64,000 nucleotides of DNA from Ktedonobacterales bacterium (GTDB lineage Bacteria > Chloroflexota > Ktedonobacteria > Ktedonobacterales > Ktedonobacteraceae): assembly GCA_027451525.1 (NCBI GenBank), contig DAIDJF010000017.1, positions 19,651 through 83,650 of the forward strand, in the 5' to 3' direction. The position numbers and the translations under genes are program-made. The notes below the pieces were generated by a model. It did no database searches. It had not been told where the DNA came from and was given only the letters and a program-made list of their open reading frames with translations. This document shows, piece by piece, positions 39,261 through 48,570 of the stretch (positions within the stretch are counted from its first letter, which is position 1; each line of letters starts with the position of its first letter).

Positions 39261-40637
39261 CTATTGCGGTGCTCTCTGCTCTTCCAAATGATGCACGTAG
39301 GCAACAAATTTATCACCGCGATCAAACTCATTAAGGAACATGCCGAAACTGGTAAAACCAGGAGAGAAAAGCAGCACATCACCCGGCTGGCATAACGCAA
39401 TAGCGGACGCCATCGCCTGTGAAAAATCAGAGAATACACCATGGACAGGATTCGGCTTCCCTTGCGCATGTGCTTCTGTTTCTAAGGCTGGCAGCAATTC
39501 GTCTGTACCGCTACCATGTAAGAGCACCACAGCGCGACATCGCTGCAAAATGGTGGCAGGCCAATCTTCAAGAGGCAAATGTTTCGTGTTTCCACCCGCG
39601 ACCAGCACAACAGGTTGCGTAAAAGCTTGCAGTCCCACACGTCCGGCGATAGGCGTGGTACTCGTGCTATCGTTGACATAACGCACGCCATTGACAACAG
39701 CAACCGTTTCTAAACGGTGAGCAACGCCCTGAAATGTCCGCACAGTTTGCGCAATCACCGCATCCGGGACCTCTAACAGACGGGCAGCAGTGGACGCCAG
39801 CAGAATATTCTCCAGGTTATGCCGCCCGGCTAACGGCGTATCGGTAAAAATAAATGGCTGGATATCGCTTGAGCCGCGCTTAAAGCTCCCGCCCAGCGTG
39901 AGACTGGTGAACCATGTCTGCCCTGGAGCCTCTTCGCCAAAACGCCGTGTCCAGGGATTATCATAGTTAAAGATAGCCACGCCCGCTTCACTTTGATGCC
40001 GAAAAATTGTCGCCTTTGCTTCAGCATAATCTTCCATACCATTATAGGTATTCAAATGATCTGGATATACATTGGTCATTACCGCCAGAGCTGGACTCAA
40101 CTGGTGAGGAATCAACCCTTCTAGCTGCCAGCTTGATAGCTCCAGTACAACCAATGTTTCCTCATCAATCTGAGGTAACAACGAAAGCGTCTCAACGCCC
40201 GCAACATTTCCGCCCAAAATTGTCTTCATGCCGCTGGCACGCACCATCTCATACAAGAGCATCGTTGTTGTCGTCTTCCCACGCGTTCCTGTCACCCCCA
40301 CAATACGTCCAGGGCAGGCAAGGAAGAACAGCGCAATCTCCATTTCAATACGCGCTCCATGCTCTTGCGCAATACGCAGATAAGGTGAAGAACGTGGCAC
40401 ACCGGGATTGCGTATCACGATCTCAGCCCAACGAAAATCTTCCTCGCGATGTTGTCCCAACACAAACTCTATAGGTAGGCCCGCCAGTGCCGCGACACTG
40501 GGAGCCAGAACTTCCGGTGCTTTCATATCTGTTACGCGCACCTGCGCCCCTTGTTGTGCGGCATATCTGGCTGAAGCCATGCCCGATCCCTGCAATCCCA
40601 AACCCATGACCAATACACGTTTACCACGTAAATCCAT
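39261..40637 (-). CDS. murD: UDP-N-acetylmuramoylalanine--D-glutamate ligase
   Basis: 458 residues. Starts with the Rossmann-like GKRVLVMGLGLQGSG. The ATP loop is GVTGTRGKTTTTM (the family usually has GTNGK). The Mur-ligase middle domain has TNVYPDHLNTYN, with the carbamylated-Lys region following. The C-terminal domain has NDSTSTTP and LFSPGFTSFGMF, both typical of MurD. Adds D-Glu to UDP-MurNAc-L-Ala in peptidoglycan synthesis. AAGGAAGAG precedes the ATG. Not part of a visible dcw cluster. Confidence 0.93.
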   Translation of the reverse strand: MDLRGKRVLVMGLGLQGSGMASARYAAQQGAQVRVTDMKAPEVLAPSVAALAGLPIEFVLGQHREEDFRWAEIVIRNPGVPRSSPYLRIAQEHGARIEMEIALFFLACPGRIVGVTGTRGKTTTTMLLYEMVRASGMKTILGGNVAGVETLSLLPQIDEETLVVLELSSWQLEGLIPHQLSPALAVMTNVYPDHLNTYNGMEDYAEAKATIFRHQSEAGVAIFNYDNPWTRRFGEEAPGQTWFTSLTLGGSFKRGSSDIQPFIFTDTPLAGRHNLENILLASTAARLLEVPDAVIAQTVRTFQGVAHRLETVAVVNGVRYVNDSTSTTPIAGRVGLQAFTQPVVLVAGGNTKHLPLEDWPATILQRCRAVVLLHGSGTDELLPALETEAHAQGKPNPVHGVFSDFSQAMASAIALCQPGDVLLFSPGFTSFGMFLNEFDRGDKFVAYVHHLEEQRAPQ

Positions 40638-40737
40638 ACGTCACTCTTCCTTTGCACTACTGCATACAACCGCTGTCGCTCCATCATAACAGAATCCACA
40701 TCTCGATACAAATGTTCCGCTTAACAAAGCATCAACA

Positions 40738-40767
40738 GAGACAGCAGGGACAAAAAAACGGTATAAT
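40738..40767 (+). promoter_or_regulatory. Promoter candidate for the histidine-kinase operon
   Basis: GAGACA, 18 bp, TATAAT, about 100 bp before the ATG. The -35 is only 4/6. Confidence 0.4.
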
Positions 40768-40864
40768 AAAGGGGAAGAGTCTGTCTTAACTGCATCCAAT
40801 CATTTATGTGACCGCCTCCTGGCACAATGCAGATGTGCCGTTCAGATATCTAGAAGCTAAACAT

Positions 40865-43642
40865 ATGGAGCAAAGGCAATCAGATCAATTTCGGCATATT
40901 CTTGATTATTTATCGATAGGAGTTATCATCCTGGGGGCAACCAGCCATCGCGTGTACTTCGCGAACCCCTATGTATGCCGTCTTTTACGCGAGGCCTGGG
41001 GAGATCAAGAAATTGTTGGGCGTGTGCTTGATGACATTCTGCCAGAAACAATTCGCCAGGAGATTTGCCCTCTTTTAGAGCGTGTTGCCACCACGGGAAA
41101 GCACATCCAACAACCAGAGGTCCCTTTTGAAGGTTTCTTGGAAGCACGAGGGCGCACGTATTGGAATGTCTCTATTGAACCGATGGACAACGCGGCAAGT
41201 ACACATGAGGCAAGCCTGTTTATTACACTCGAGGATGTCACCAATACAGTGCGTTCACGCCTACATATCAATGCCATCCAGCGCGTCTCTTCGGCTATCG
41301 GTGGCCCCTATACCTTACCACACGTGTTGGATAGTATTCTTCAAGCTGTTCAGGAGATGGTAGGTTCGACACGTTGCGCGATCTTCTTGATCGACTATCC
41401 GATCTCAGGCGTCGAAGAACCGCTTATGCAGCAAACTCCGACACCCCATACGCAATTTCTTCTGCCACGTACCGCAACGCTCGCAACCCAGAAGGGCATG
41501 CATCTCTCTGCGTATAGTTGGCGTCCACATATTAATGAACAGATTTTGATAGGACGGGTGGCTCTTGAGCGTCGCCCATTGATTATTACTGATACGCGCC
41601 CGTACCCTGACCTCAACCTGCCATTGTTAGATGATGAAGGAACACCACGGCGTCCCGGTTCTGTACTCTGTGTACCAATCCTTGAGCCAAGCCCTTCTCA
41701 AGAAACGAGTAAACGCTCAGACCAGGCCTTTCGACGCCGCACGGGCACAAATACGCCTACGGATGCACTGCTAGGAACAATCGAGGTCTATCACCTGCGC
41801 TCACGTGGCTTTCCGGCTGAAGAGGTACAACTTCTAGAACAGTTTGCGCAACAGGCGGGCCTCGCCATCCAAAATGCGCGTCTCTTTCATCGCATGGAAC
41901 AATGGGCGCGTGTAGCCAGTCGTAACGCGCATCAGAGCTTGAACATTATGCGTTCCATCCCTGACGGCGTGGTCATTTTTGATCCGCGCTGGCGTGTTGC
42001 CGACGCGAACCCTGTTGCACGCCATCTGCTTGGCTGGGCAGATGATGTGATTGGTCTTCCGCTCAACATCGTAATGGCCCGCACGCCACATCTTTTTCCA
42101 CAGGCAATCATGGAAGCGACAGAGCCAGTTGTGCTCTTAGAACAACGTGCCATTCAGGGCCATATTGACGAATTTAAAATGGAAAGTGCAATCGGCTTCA
42201 CTTATATTCGCTGCTCTTATACGCCTGTACGCGATGAACCAGGAAATATCTTTGCGTTTATCGTGACCTATCACGACGTAAGCGAACAAGTAGCGGCTCG
42301 TGAACGCATTGAGGCGGAAGTCTTGGAACGCACGGCAGAACTGGCCCAGCGCAATGAAGCCCTACAACAGGCCCAGTTAGCGCAAGAGATAGAGCAGGCA
42401 CGCCTCGAACTACTGCTAGAACGTCTTCCCTCTGGTGTCATGCTGGTCTCCGCAGCGGACCGCAGTATCACGATTATTAATGCACGCGCGGCCCATATCT
42501 TTCAACGTCTGGGTGCTTACCTGGAACCAGCAGATGATCCGCACAGTGCGGCAATTATGGCGATAGGGATGGATAGTGAGCAGCTACTACATGCCATAGT
42601 TACTTATGGTCCAAGCGGAACAGTCATTCCTTATAACGAGCGTCCTCTGCAACGCGCCCTCTTACAAGGAGAACCGAATGAGGCAGAATTGCATATGTAT
42701 GGCTCAGATGGTCAAATAGTCTATCTGCTTGTCAATTCCGCCCCCGTGCGCGCTGCTGATGGTACAATCACCGATGCAATCCTCGTTATGCACGATATTA
42801 CGACGATTAAAACGCTGGAGAGCACGCGCGAAGATTTCTTTACCACAATGGCGCATGAACTAAAAACGCCCCTTGCCAACATTCGCGCCCATCTTAGTGC
42901 GCTACTCGCGCACGACTTGCAATGGTCAGCAGAAGAACAACAAGATTTTCTCTACACGGCAGATGAGCAGGTTGAACGCTTAGTTGGCATGATTAACCAT
43001 TTTCTGGATGCCTCGCGCGTGGAAGCAGGTGCGCTACGCCTCGAATTGGAGCCAATTTTTCTTAGTGAAATGTTGGAAGACTTACAGGAGCGTCTGGAAG
43101 CCCTGATTACATCCTCAAAACGCACCTTACAAATCACGCTCCCGCCACATGTTCCAGCCGTTCTCGGCGATTACGAATTGATTATGAGTGTCTTAACCAA
43201 CCTTCTTAGTAACGCTTTTCGTTATGCCCCAGAAGGTGATACAGTATACTTGGATGTAGAATTGCTTACCAGCGAGCAGGAAGCGCAGCCACCAGCAGTC
43301 ATCGTGCATGTAACCGATCATGGACCGGGTATGACAGCGGAACAGCAGGCGAATCTTTTCACCCGTTTTAGCACGTTTGCCGCCATGAGTCGTCCAGCCC
43401 AAGATCGTCCATGGCAACCTACCGCTGAGCGACGACGTGGATTTGCACGCTGGAGTCCTGCAACGGGACTGGGGCTTTACATTAGTCGAGGCATCATCGA
43501 GGCACACGGGAGCACGCTTATGCTACAAAGTAGCCCAGGACAAGGGGCCAGCTTTTCTTTCACCTTACCAGTCGTGAAAGAACAGAATGTCTCTAGCGAT
43601 TTGATACGGCATGATAACAGTGAGAGCGACACTTCATCATAA
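40865..43642 (+). CDS. PAS-GAF-PAS-PAS sensor histidine kinase
   Basis: About 925 residues from ATG 40865 (the track GTG adds 19). Soluble, no TM helices. Order: PAS 5-110; GAF 150-350; PAS 370-480; coiled coil 485-525 (a Glu/Gln/Ala-rich helix with ERTAELAQRNEAL); PAS 530-650; HisKA with FFTTMAHELKTPLANI (phospho-His near 664); HATPase with NLLSNAFRYAP, DHGPGMT and GLGLYISRGIIEAHG. It should sense an intracellular ligand or redox state. The response regulator follows after 14 bp, so they form an operon. Confidence 0.92.
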   Translation: MEQRQSDQFRHILDYLSIGVIILGATSHRVYFANPYVCRLLREAWGDQEIVGRVLDDILPETIRQEICPLLERVATTGKHIQQPEVPFEGFLEARGRTYWNVSIEPMDNAASTHEASLFITLEDVTNTVRSRLHINAIQRVSSAIGGPYTLPHVLDSILQAVQEMVGSTRCAIFLIDYPISGVEEPLMQQTPTPHTQFLLPRTATLATQKGMHLSAYSWRPHINEQILIGRVALERRPLIITDTRPYPDLNLPLLDDEGTPRRPGSVLCVPILEPSPSQETSKRSDQAFRRRTGTNTPTDALLGTIEVYHLRSRGFPAEEVQLLEQFAQQAGLAIQNARLFHRMEQWARVASRNAHQSLNIMRSIPDGVVIFDPRWRVADANPVARHLLGWADDVIGLPLNIVMARTPHLFPQAIMEATEPVVLLEQRAIQGHIDEFKMESAIGFTYIRCSYTPVRDEPGNIFAFIVTYHDVSEQVAARERIEAEVLERTAELAQRNEALQQAQLAQEIEQARLELLLERLPSGVMLVSAADRSITIINARAAHIFQRLGAYLEPADDPHSAAIMAIGMDSEQLLHAIVTYGPSGTVIPYNERPLQRALLQGEPNEAELHMYGSDGQIVYLLVNSAPVRAADGTITDAILVMHDITTIKTLESTREDFFTTMAHELKTPLANIRAHLSALLAHDLQWSAEEQQDFLYTADEQVERLVGMINHFLDASRVEAGALRLELEPIFLSEMLEDLQERLEALITSSKRTLQITLPPHVPAVLGDYELIMSVLTNLLSNAFRYAPEGDTVYLDVELLTSEQEAQPPAVIVHVTDHGPGMTAEQQANLFTRFSTFAAMSRPAQDRPWQPTAERRRGFARWSPATGLGLYISRGIIEAHGSTLMLQSSPGQGASFSFTLPVVKEQNVSSDLIRHDNSESDTSS

Positions 43643-43656
43643 AAAGGGACTGATCC

Positions 43657-44409
43657 ATGTCTACAAGCGATAAAAAAGTGCGTATTCTTTGCGTAGAAGA
43701 TGACCCCCAGATGCGCAACTTTCTCCTGGCGCAACTAAAAGCGCGTGACTTTCACGTACAAGCAGTCCGTGATGGAGCGCAAGCAATCGACATGGCAGCA
43801 ATGTTTCAACCACATCTTGTATTGCTTGATCTGTCGCTCCCCTCACTGGATGGCTTGACCTTCCTGCGCCGCCTGCGCGAATGGAGCAGCGCACCTGTCA
43901 TTGTGCTATCAGCCCATGATGAAGAGCCAGTAAAAATTAAGGCTCTGGACCTGGGAGCAGACGATTATTTGACCAAACCGTTCAGTTTGAATGAACTGTT
44001 AGCGCGTGTGCGCGTAGCACTTCGGCGAGCAGAAGAGACCACACGCCTGCGCAATAGCGTCAACGGCGTCGAACAACAACGCCCAAGCTACCAATGTGGA
44101 GGCGCAAATGGCCTCCACGTTGACTTTGCGCGCCGCGTCGTACGTAGCAGTGGACACGAGGTTCATCTGACGCCAACTGAATATGACCTGCTCTGTGAAC
44201 TCACACGCAACGCTGGCAAGGTACTCACACATCGTGAAATCCTTCAGCGCGTTTGGGGACCAGATTATAGCGGTGAAAATACGTACCTGCGCACATTCAT
44301 ACGCCATCTACGGCGTAAATTGGAGCCGGACCCTGCGCAGCCACGCTTCCTGCTCAATGAACCGGGTGTTGGCTACATGGTTCCACCAGCAGACTCGCCT
44401 TCTATATAA
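43657..44409 (+). CDS. OmpR/KdpE-family response regulator
   Basis: 250 residues. Receiver 1-120 with the acidic pair EDD, phospho-acceptor Asp58 (LVLLDLSLP) and the Lys of LTKPFS. The C-terminal winged helix (about 150-245) has VHLTPTEYDLLCEL and FIRHLRRKLEPD, very like KdpE. AAAAGGGACTG precedes the ATG. The cognate kinase is the gene just upstream. Confidence 0.95.
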   Translation: MSTSDKKVRILCVEDDPQMRNFLLAQLKARDFHVQAVRDGAQAIDMAAMFQPHLVLLDLSLPSLDGLTFLRRLREWSSAPVIVLSAHDEEPVKIKALDLGADDYLTKPFSLNELLARVRVALRRAEETTRLRNSVNGVEQQRPSYQCGGANGLHVDFARRVVRSSGHEVHLTPTEYDLLCELTRNAGKVLTHREILQRVWGPDYSGENTYLRTFIRHLRRKLEPDPAQPRFLLNEPGVGYMVPPADSPSI

Positions 44410-44429
44410 CATGTCATTACAACATGTTA
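44407..44429 (+). terminator. Weak hairpin at the end of the two-component operon
   Basis: 8-bp stem taacatgt / acatgtta with a 7-nt loop, overlapping the stop codon, then TTTTAAG. A/T-rich, so weak. Confidence 0.4.
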
Positions 44430-44628
44430 TTTTAAGTTAATGTGAATCTGTTTTTATCGGAATAGTAGAGACACCCTGAATTTTTCACAAAGATTTCACA
44501 CAAGGGCCATAATCTTCACGTGATTATCACTCACTATCAGGTAATATGTTGGTAGAGATTAAGAATATTTTCTCTACCGTCTCATCGGCGATCACCGCGA
44601 GAGAGCAAAAAAAACGAGCGGGAGCAGG

Positions 44629-45150
44629 ATGTCAGTCATGCACGACGCAGACGCTGCGAACAAATTGCCGATTGGCGGCAACATGAGCTTACAGAAGCAG
44701 GGAGCTATACACCACTACCCTGTGTGTGTTTCGCCCTCTCGTGAACATGGACAGCGCGACGGGCAAGCCGGCCTGCAACGAATTCTAGTGGTCGAAGACG
44801 ATCCCACGCTAGCGACCCTGGAGGCTGAAGTTCTTGCGGCTCATGGTTACTTTGTCGTTATCGTAGATAGTGGAGAACTGGCGATCACAACGCTCCAGCA
44901 ATATCACCCTGATCTTGTAGTGCTTGATCTTGAACTTATCGGTTCCCTGAACGGTTGGGATGTATTGGAGGTGCTGCGCACGTATTCCAACATACCTGTC
45001 CTTTTTACAACCAGTTCGACCGCCATGTTGCGCAAATACACACGTGAACGAGGCGAAACAAGATTGACACTCGATCATTTACCTAAACCATACCCAATGC
45101 AGCAGCTTCTCAGACGTGTTCAGCGCATGCTGGCACCCATTTCCTCATAG
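44629..45150 (+). CDS. Stand-alone response-regulator receiver protein
   Basis: 173 residues; GGGAGCAGG runs directly into the ATG. A 50-residue N-terminal extension precedes one receiver domain (ILVVEDDPTLATLEAEVL, phospho-Asp100 in LVVLDLEL, conserved Lys in LPKPYPMQQLL). No output domain, so it acts through protein contact or as a phosphate sink. Follows the two-component pair by 219 bp on the same strand; a small gene starts 26 bp after it. Confidence 0.85.
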   Translation: MSVMHDADAANKLPIGGNMSLQKQGAIHHYPVCVSPSREHGQRDGQAGLQRILVVEDDPTLATLEAEVLAAHGYFVVIVDSGELAITTLQQYHPDLVVLDLELIGSLNGWDVLEVLRTYSNIPVLFTTSSTAMLRKYTRERGETRLTLDHLPKPYPMQQLLRRVQRMLAPISS

Positions 45151-45176
45151 TTCTAGCAGCCAGGAAGGAGCTTCAT

Positions 45177-45368
45177 ATGGACCGCAAAGAAGATCGTGAA
45201 ATTCTACGCAAAGGTGGATTTGACGAAAGCGAGATGAATCGATTAAGCAGGCTTCGCAGGGACTATTCCGAGCGGTCACGTATACAAGCTGCCGCCGATC
45301 ATCGCCGCCTGGAATTTATTCGCTGGCTGGTCTCTAAAGGCAAACTCAGTGAACAGATCGCATCCTAA
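45177..45368 (+). CDS. Small charged helical protein, 63 residues
   Basis: Good ribosome-binding site (AAGGAG) 7 nt before ATG. The protein is almost all helical and highly charged (DESEMNRLSRLRRDYSERSR). No family recognised. Its 26-bp distance from the receiver gene and the following hairpin suggest a two-gene operon, in which it might bind the receiver. Confidence 0.65.
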   Translation: MDRKEDREILRKGGFDESEMNRLSRLRRDYSERSRIQAAADHRRLEFIRWLVSKGKLSEQIAS

Positions 45369-45394
45369 CCCGTAGATCACACTCGCATATGCAT

Positions 45395-45442
45395 ACAAAA
45401 ACATCGCCCATGTTTGTTTCTTCTATGGGCGATGTTTTTTGT
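45395..45442. terminator. Bidirectional terminator hairpin
   Basis: acaaaaacatcgccca / tgggcgatgttttttgt stem of about 15 bp, with an A run on one arm and a T run on the other. Lies between convergent genes, the small charged ORF and the sigma-operon end. Confidence 0.85.
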
Positions 45443-45449
45443 GTGTTCA

Positions 45450-45671
45450 TCATGACGGCTTGCACATGTCATGACGGACTAACAAATAATCTGTCTTATC
45501 GGCAGGTAAAGATGGATTCTGCGACGGGTAAGGCAGACGAGCAACAGAGGTGAGAATGCGATCAACCAGCGAGGGGGGCGGTTCTATCACCTGGAGTTGT
45601 TCAAAGAGGCTATCAATTTCATCATCCGAAGCAAGCTCCTCTGAGAAGAGCATGTTCTGTGGATATTTCAT
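45450..45671 (-). CDS. Small protein downstream of the ECF sigma factor, possible regulator
   Basis: 73 residues from ATG 45671, with GAGGGAG upstream; the track start is 19 codons earlier. Acidic N-terminal half, then IEPPPSLVDRILTSVARL, a helix like those in anti-sigma N-domains. No zinc motif and no TM helix. The position 114 bp after the sigma gene suggests a partner, but an anti-sigma role is inference. Confidence 0.6.
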   Translation of the reverse strand: MKYPQNMLFSEELASDDEIDSLFEQLQVIEPPPSLVDRILTSVARLPYPSQNPSLPADKTDYLLVRHDMCKPS

Positions 45672-45785
45672 ACGTACTCCCTCTGAAAGTGTTATTCGTA
45701 CCATCTCTGCTGTCAATACGAATAACACGAGAGGGAAGTTTCACTTTAGCTTTTTCTCTCACCCCACGACAACCTTCTTCAACTA

Positions 45786-46406
45786 TTAGGACGCAGTTGC
45801 AGATTGCCTTTGAGATGCAAGCGCCGTGCGTAGCAAAGGACGAGCGCGCTGGAAATAGGTCTTGGCGGTTGCTTCGGGCATATTGAGAATACGTCCAATC
45901 TCCGAAAAGCTCAATTGACCAGCATAACGCAACAAGACGACTGAACGAAACTTTGGCGGCAGGCCCTGAATTGCGCTTTGCAAAATCCGCTGCAAATCAT
46001 GATGCTCTGCAATCTCATCGGGCAAAGGTCCATTGTCCGGCATAATCGCAAGCGGAGAAAGGTCATCCTCATCATTGGCAACTTCCAATTCCGAAAAGTG
46101 AATCGCACGTTTACGGCGCAATTCATCAAGGCAGCGATTGCGCGCAACCTGGAAAAGCCACGCTTTCAACGGCTCACCAGTGCGTAAGGTTGGCATAGAG
46201 ATGTACAACTGTAAGAATACTTGTTGCGATACATCACAGGCAAGATCATAATCACCTAAACAATGGCATATAAAATTGAATAGTGGGACATTATAGCGAC
46301 GTACCAACATTTCAAACGCATTCTGATTGCCCGCAAGCGTCTGTTGAACCAATACCCCATCAGTGATTTCTTGAGACTGTATTTTTGTTCTTTCTCTTAC
46401 TTGCAT
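45786..46406 (-). CDS. ECF-type RNA polymerase sigma factor
   Basis: 206 residues with sigma region 2 (AFEMLVRRYNVPLFNFI, DVSQQVFLQLYI, WLFQVARNRCLDELRR) and region 4 (LPPKFRSVVLLRYAGQLSFSEIGRIL, EATAKTYFQRAR). A 40-residue acidic linker separates them. GAGGAGA lies 9 nt before ATG. No N-terminal or SnoaL-type extra domain. The regulon is unknown. Confidence 0.93.
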   Translation of the reverse strand: MQVRERTKIQSQEITDGVLVQQTLAGNQNAFEMLVRRYNVPLFNFICHCLGDYDLACDVSQQVFLQLYISMPTLRTGEPLKAWLFQVARNRCLDELRRKRAIHFSELEVANDEDDLSPLAIMPDNGPLPDEIAEHHDLQRILQSAIQGLPPKFRSVVLLRYAGQLSFSEIGRILNMPEATAKTYFQRARPLLRTALASQRQSATAS

Positions 46407-46662
46407 AGTTATTTCTCCTCACATTTCTTTGTCCCCCATAGCGTAGCTTGTTTTCAAGCAAGTTTCAAGTATTTTTTGTGCATATAAACTCTACTATAAA
46501 CCACTCTAAGCGTAAACTAAAGTATATTAAAGCAGTGAAGGGGTTTGCTTAGGAAGATAATAATTCGATCACTTATCAAACTTTTATCTATTTCTTATCT
46601 CATTCTCAGACAGAGGAGTGTTCTGGGGGAGATTCACGCGCTGCGTTCCTATATTATACGCA

Positions 46663-46713
46663 ATAGACCGCCCTTCCAGATACACGCTTACACGCTTTGG
46701 AAGGGCGGTCTAT
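46663..46713 (-). terminator. Terminator hairpin of the ferritin-like gene
   Basis: Perfect 16-bp stem atagaccgcccttcca / tggaagggcggtctat with a 19-nt loop, about 85 bp after the stop. The 390-bp gap between this gene and the sigma gene contains nothing else I can support. Confidence 0.7.
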
Positions 46714-46796
46714 GTAGAAACCTTTTTATATGCCAGACACAGGCGCACACGCTTCATCTAGCCTCTATGGCCTGCTTGCGTCAGTTCACCTTGTAC

Positions 46797-47582
46797 TTAG
46801 CATGGCACAACGTAGGGTTTACGCTGCTCCACGTAGGTGTTCTCCTCAAGGTTCACTGGATAGTACTGATAGCTATTCTTGCCTTCTGGGCTGAGATAGC
46901 CTTCCGCGTTCAGCACATTCACAGCATCACTCACCGACTTGACATAGACGGGTGTAAAAGCCCAGTTATTTGCAGTGTTGATCTTGCTGCTGATTGAACG
47001 CCCTAGCGCGCGATGTTCTGCCTCGACGGTCACAATCTGGGCTGCCAGTACCGATAACGACGACATCCCCATATCGGCAAATTCTCTAATCGCTGCGATA
47101 TAGGCCGACTCGAAAGCCGTCTCAAGTTGATCGAGCGTCTTGATAAATTTGTCCAGATCCCAGAAGGTCTCAGGCCCATGTGGGAAGCTAAACATATCCG
47201 CCACGGGTTTACCGCCGCTTGCCACAAGGAGATTGCGATGCAACTGCTCCTCGACAACCGCACCCGTCAGATAATTCAGATTTTGCCCACTGATGCCCAG
47301 ATAGGCAGCGTTATTGATACCCCGTGTGTAGAATGTGACCGCTAATTGCTCTGCAGTTGCCGCGACACTCAAAATGGTCGCAACCGAGTCTGTCGGGCAA
47401 CTAGATGACTCCGTCAATGTAGCCGCGTGGGCTGTACCGGAAAGTAGAGTTGAGCCAGCGAGCACCAGACCCGTTGTGCCTGCCGCTCCTGCTAATGCCC
47501 CTCTTAGCAAAGAGCGGCGCGATTTACGAGCGGAAAGTGATTGCAGCATTTCATTGACAGATGTCTGTGACTGTTGATCCAT
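46797..47582 (-). CDS. Tat-exported ferritin-like protein
   Basis: 261 residues from ATG 47582 (MDQQS), spaced about 9 nt from GAAAGGA; ATG 47588 is too close. Twin-arginine-type leader SRRSLLRGALAG with a hydrophobic core and AHA cleavage site. The mature part is a four-helix ferritin-like bundle with AATAEQLAVTFYTRGI, VEEQLHRNLL, LETAFESAYIAAIRE and VTVEAEHRALGR, which give paired ExxH-type metal ligands. Resembles the Ferritin_2/desiccation-related group. Probably outside the membrane; oxidase or metal storage role unknown. Confidence 0.85.
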   Translation of the reverse strand: MDQQSQTSVNEMLQSLSARKSRRSLLRGALAGAAGTTGLVLAGSTLLSGTAHAATLTESSSCPTDSVATILSVAATAEQLAVTFYTRGINNAAYLGISGQNLNYLTGAVVEEQLHRNLLVASGGKPVADMFSFPHGPETFWDLDKFIKTLDQLETAFESAYIAAIREFADMGMSSLSVLAAQIVTVEAEHRALGRSISSKINTANNWAFTPVYVKSVSDAVNVLNAEGYLSPEGKNSYQYYPVNLEENTYVEQRKPYVVPC

Positions 47583-47963
47583 TATCATTATCCTTTCAAA
47601 AAAGACCTGTTTTTGCCTGACATACGATCATCAGGTTGACGATTTCATACTCGTCTTGCACGTATTCCCTATAGATAGTATTGGGGAATTTTCGTGAGTA
47701 AGAAACGCGAATTGTCTTTCATGGTCTTTATCCACTGTGGGCGTCTAATCTTCTACCATTCGCGCTTCTCACTCTGTTATACGCCAATCATTCATAATTG
47801 GATTGCTTTTGCGAAAGGAAAATCTCGGCTCGTTCGCAACGTCATACAACCTAAGCTCATCTGGAATGTTCTCTTGCCCAACAGTGTTGTAAACTATGCA
47901 GGAATGTGACAGATCTGATTGGCAGATACGTCACACTTGCCATCCGTTGAAAGGCAAAATACT

Positions 47964-48428
47964 ATGGCATATAGTACAAAAATTGGTCATGCCCATCTGA
48001 AAGTGCGTGATCTGGATACAGCTATTCGTTTTTATACCACCCATTTCTCATTGCATGTTACCGAGCGCGTAGGTAATGCTTATGCATTTCTAACTGGTGG
48101 CTCCTTCCATCACGAGATCGCGCTACAAGATGTTGGCCCCAACGCTCCAACGCCTTCAGCCCGTTCAACGGGCCTCTATCACGTCGCATTTGAGGTACCA
48201 GATAAGCGTTCTTTTGCCGAGGCATATCAAAAATTGAGTGAGGCTGGCATTGCGGTTGCGCCTGTCGATCACTACATTAGCTGGGCCATGTACTTTGACG
48301 ACCCCGACGGCAATGGCCTGGAAATCTACTGGGATACCCGCAACGAGGTCGGTGGACGCCCACTCTGGCATGGTGACAACGCACCACTCTCTGACGAAAC
48401 CATTTTGGCCGCCCTCAACGCGCAATAG
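47964..48428 (+). CDS. VOC-superfamily (glyoxalase/extradiol dioxygenase-like) protein
   Basis: 154 residues from ATG 47964, with GAAAGG upstream. One VOC module pair with the probable metal triad: His in GHAHLKVRDL, His in GLYHVAFEV, and Glu in DGNGLEIYWD. DPDGNGLEIYWD is usual in ring-cleaving and glyoxalase relatives. Substrate unknown. Divergent from the ferritin-like gene; the 381-bp gap between them holds no other supported gene. Confidence 0.85.
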   Translation: MAYSTKIGHAHLKVRDLDTAIRFYTTHFSLHVTERVGNAYAFLTGGSFHHEIALQDVGPNAPTPSARSTGLYHVAFEVPDKRSFAEAYQKLSEAGIAVAPVDHYISWAMYFDDPDGNGLEIYWDTRNEVGGRPLWHGDNAPLSDETILAALNAQ

Positions 48429-48570
48429 GCACGCGGCGATAATTGGTGGGGCAATAAAAGCCACTTGGCTGATAAAGCACGAAATCACACATGCTACAAT
48501 GGTATTGTTGACTTTTTTTGTCGCAGCAACACTGAAACGTCTATTACCATGCAGAAAGTATTACAAGCCT

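Noticed and set aside
46545-46997. 150-residue plus-strand ORF
   Set aside because: Overlaps the terminator hairpin and the ferritin-like gene; no ribosome-binding site.
48238-48570. Track start of the MFS ORF at 48238
   Set aside because: It overlaps the VOC gene in another frame; the first TM helix begins well after 48571.
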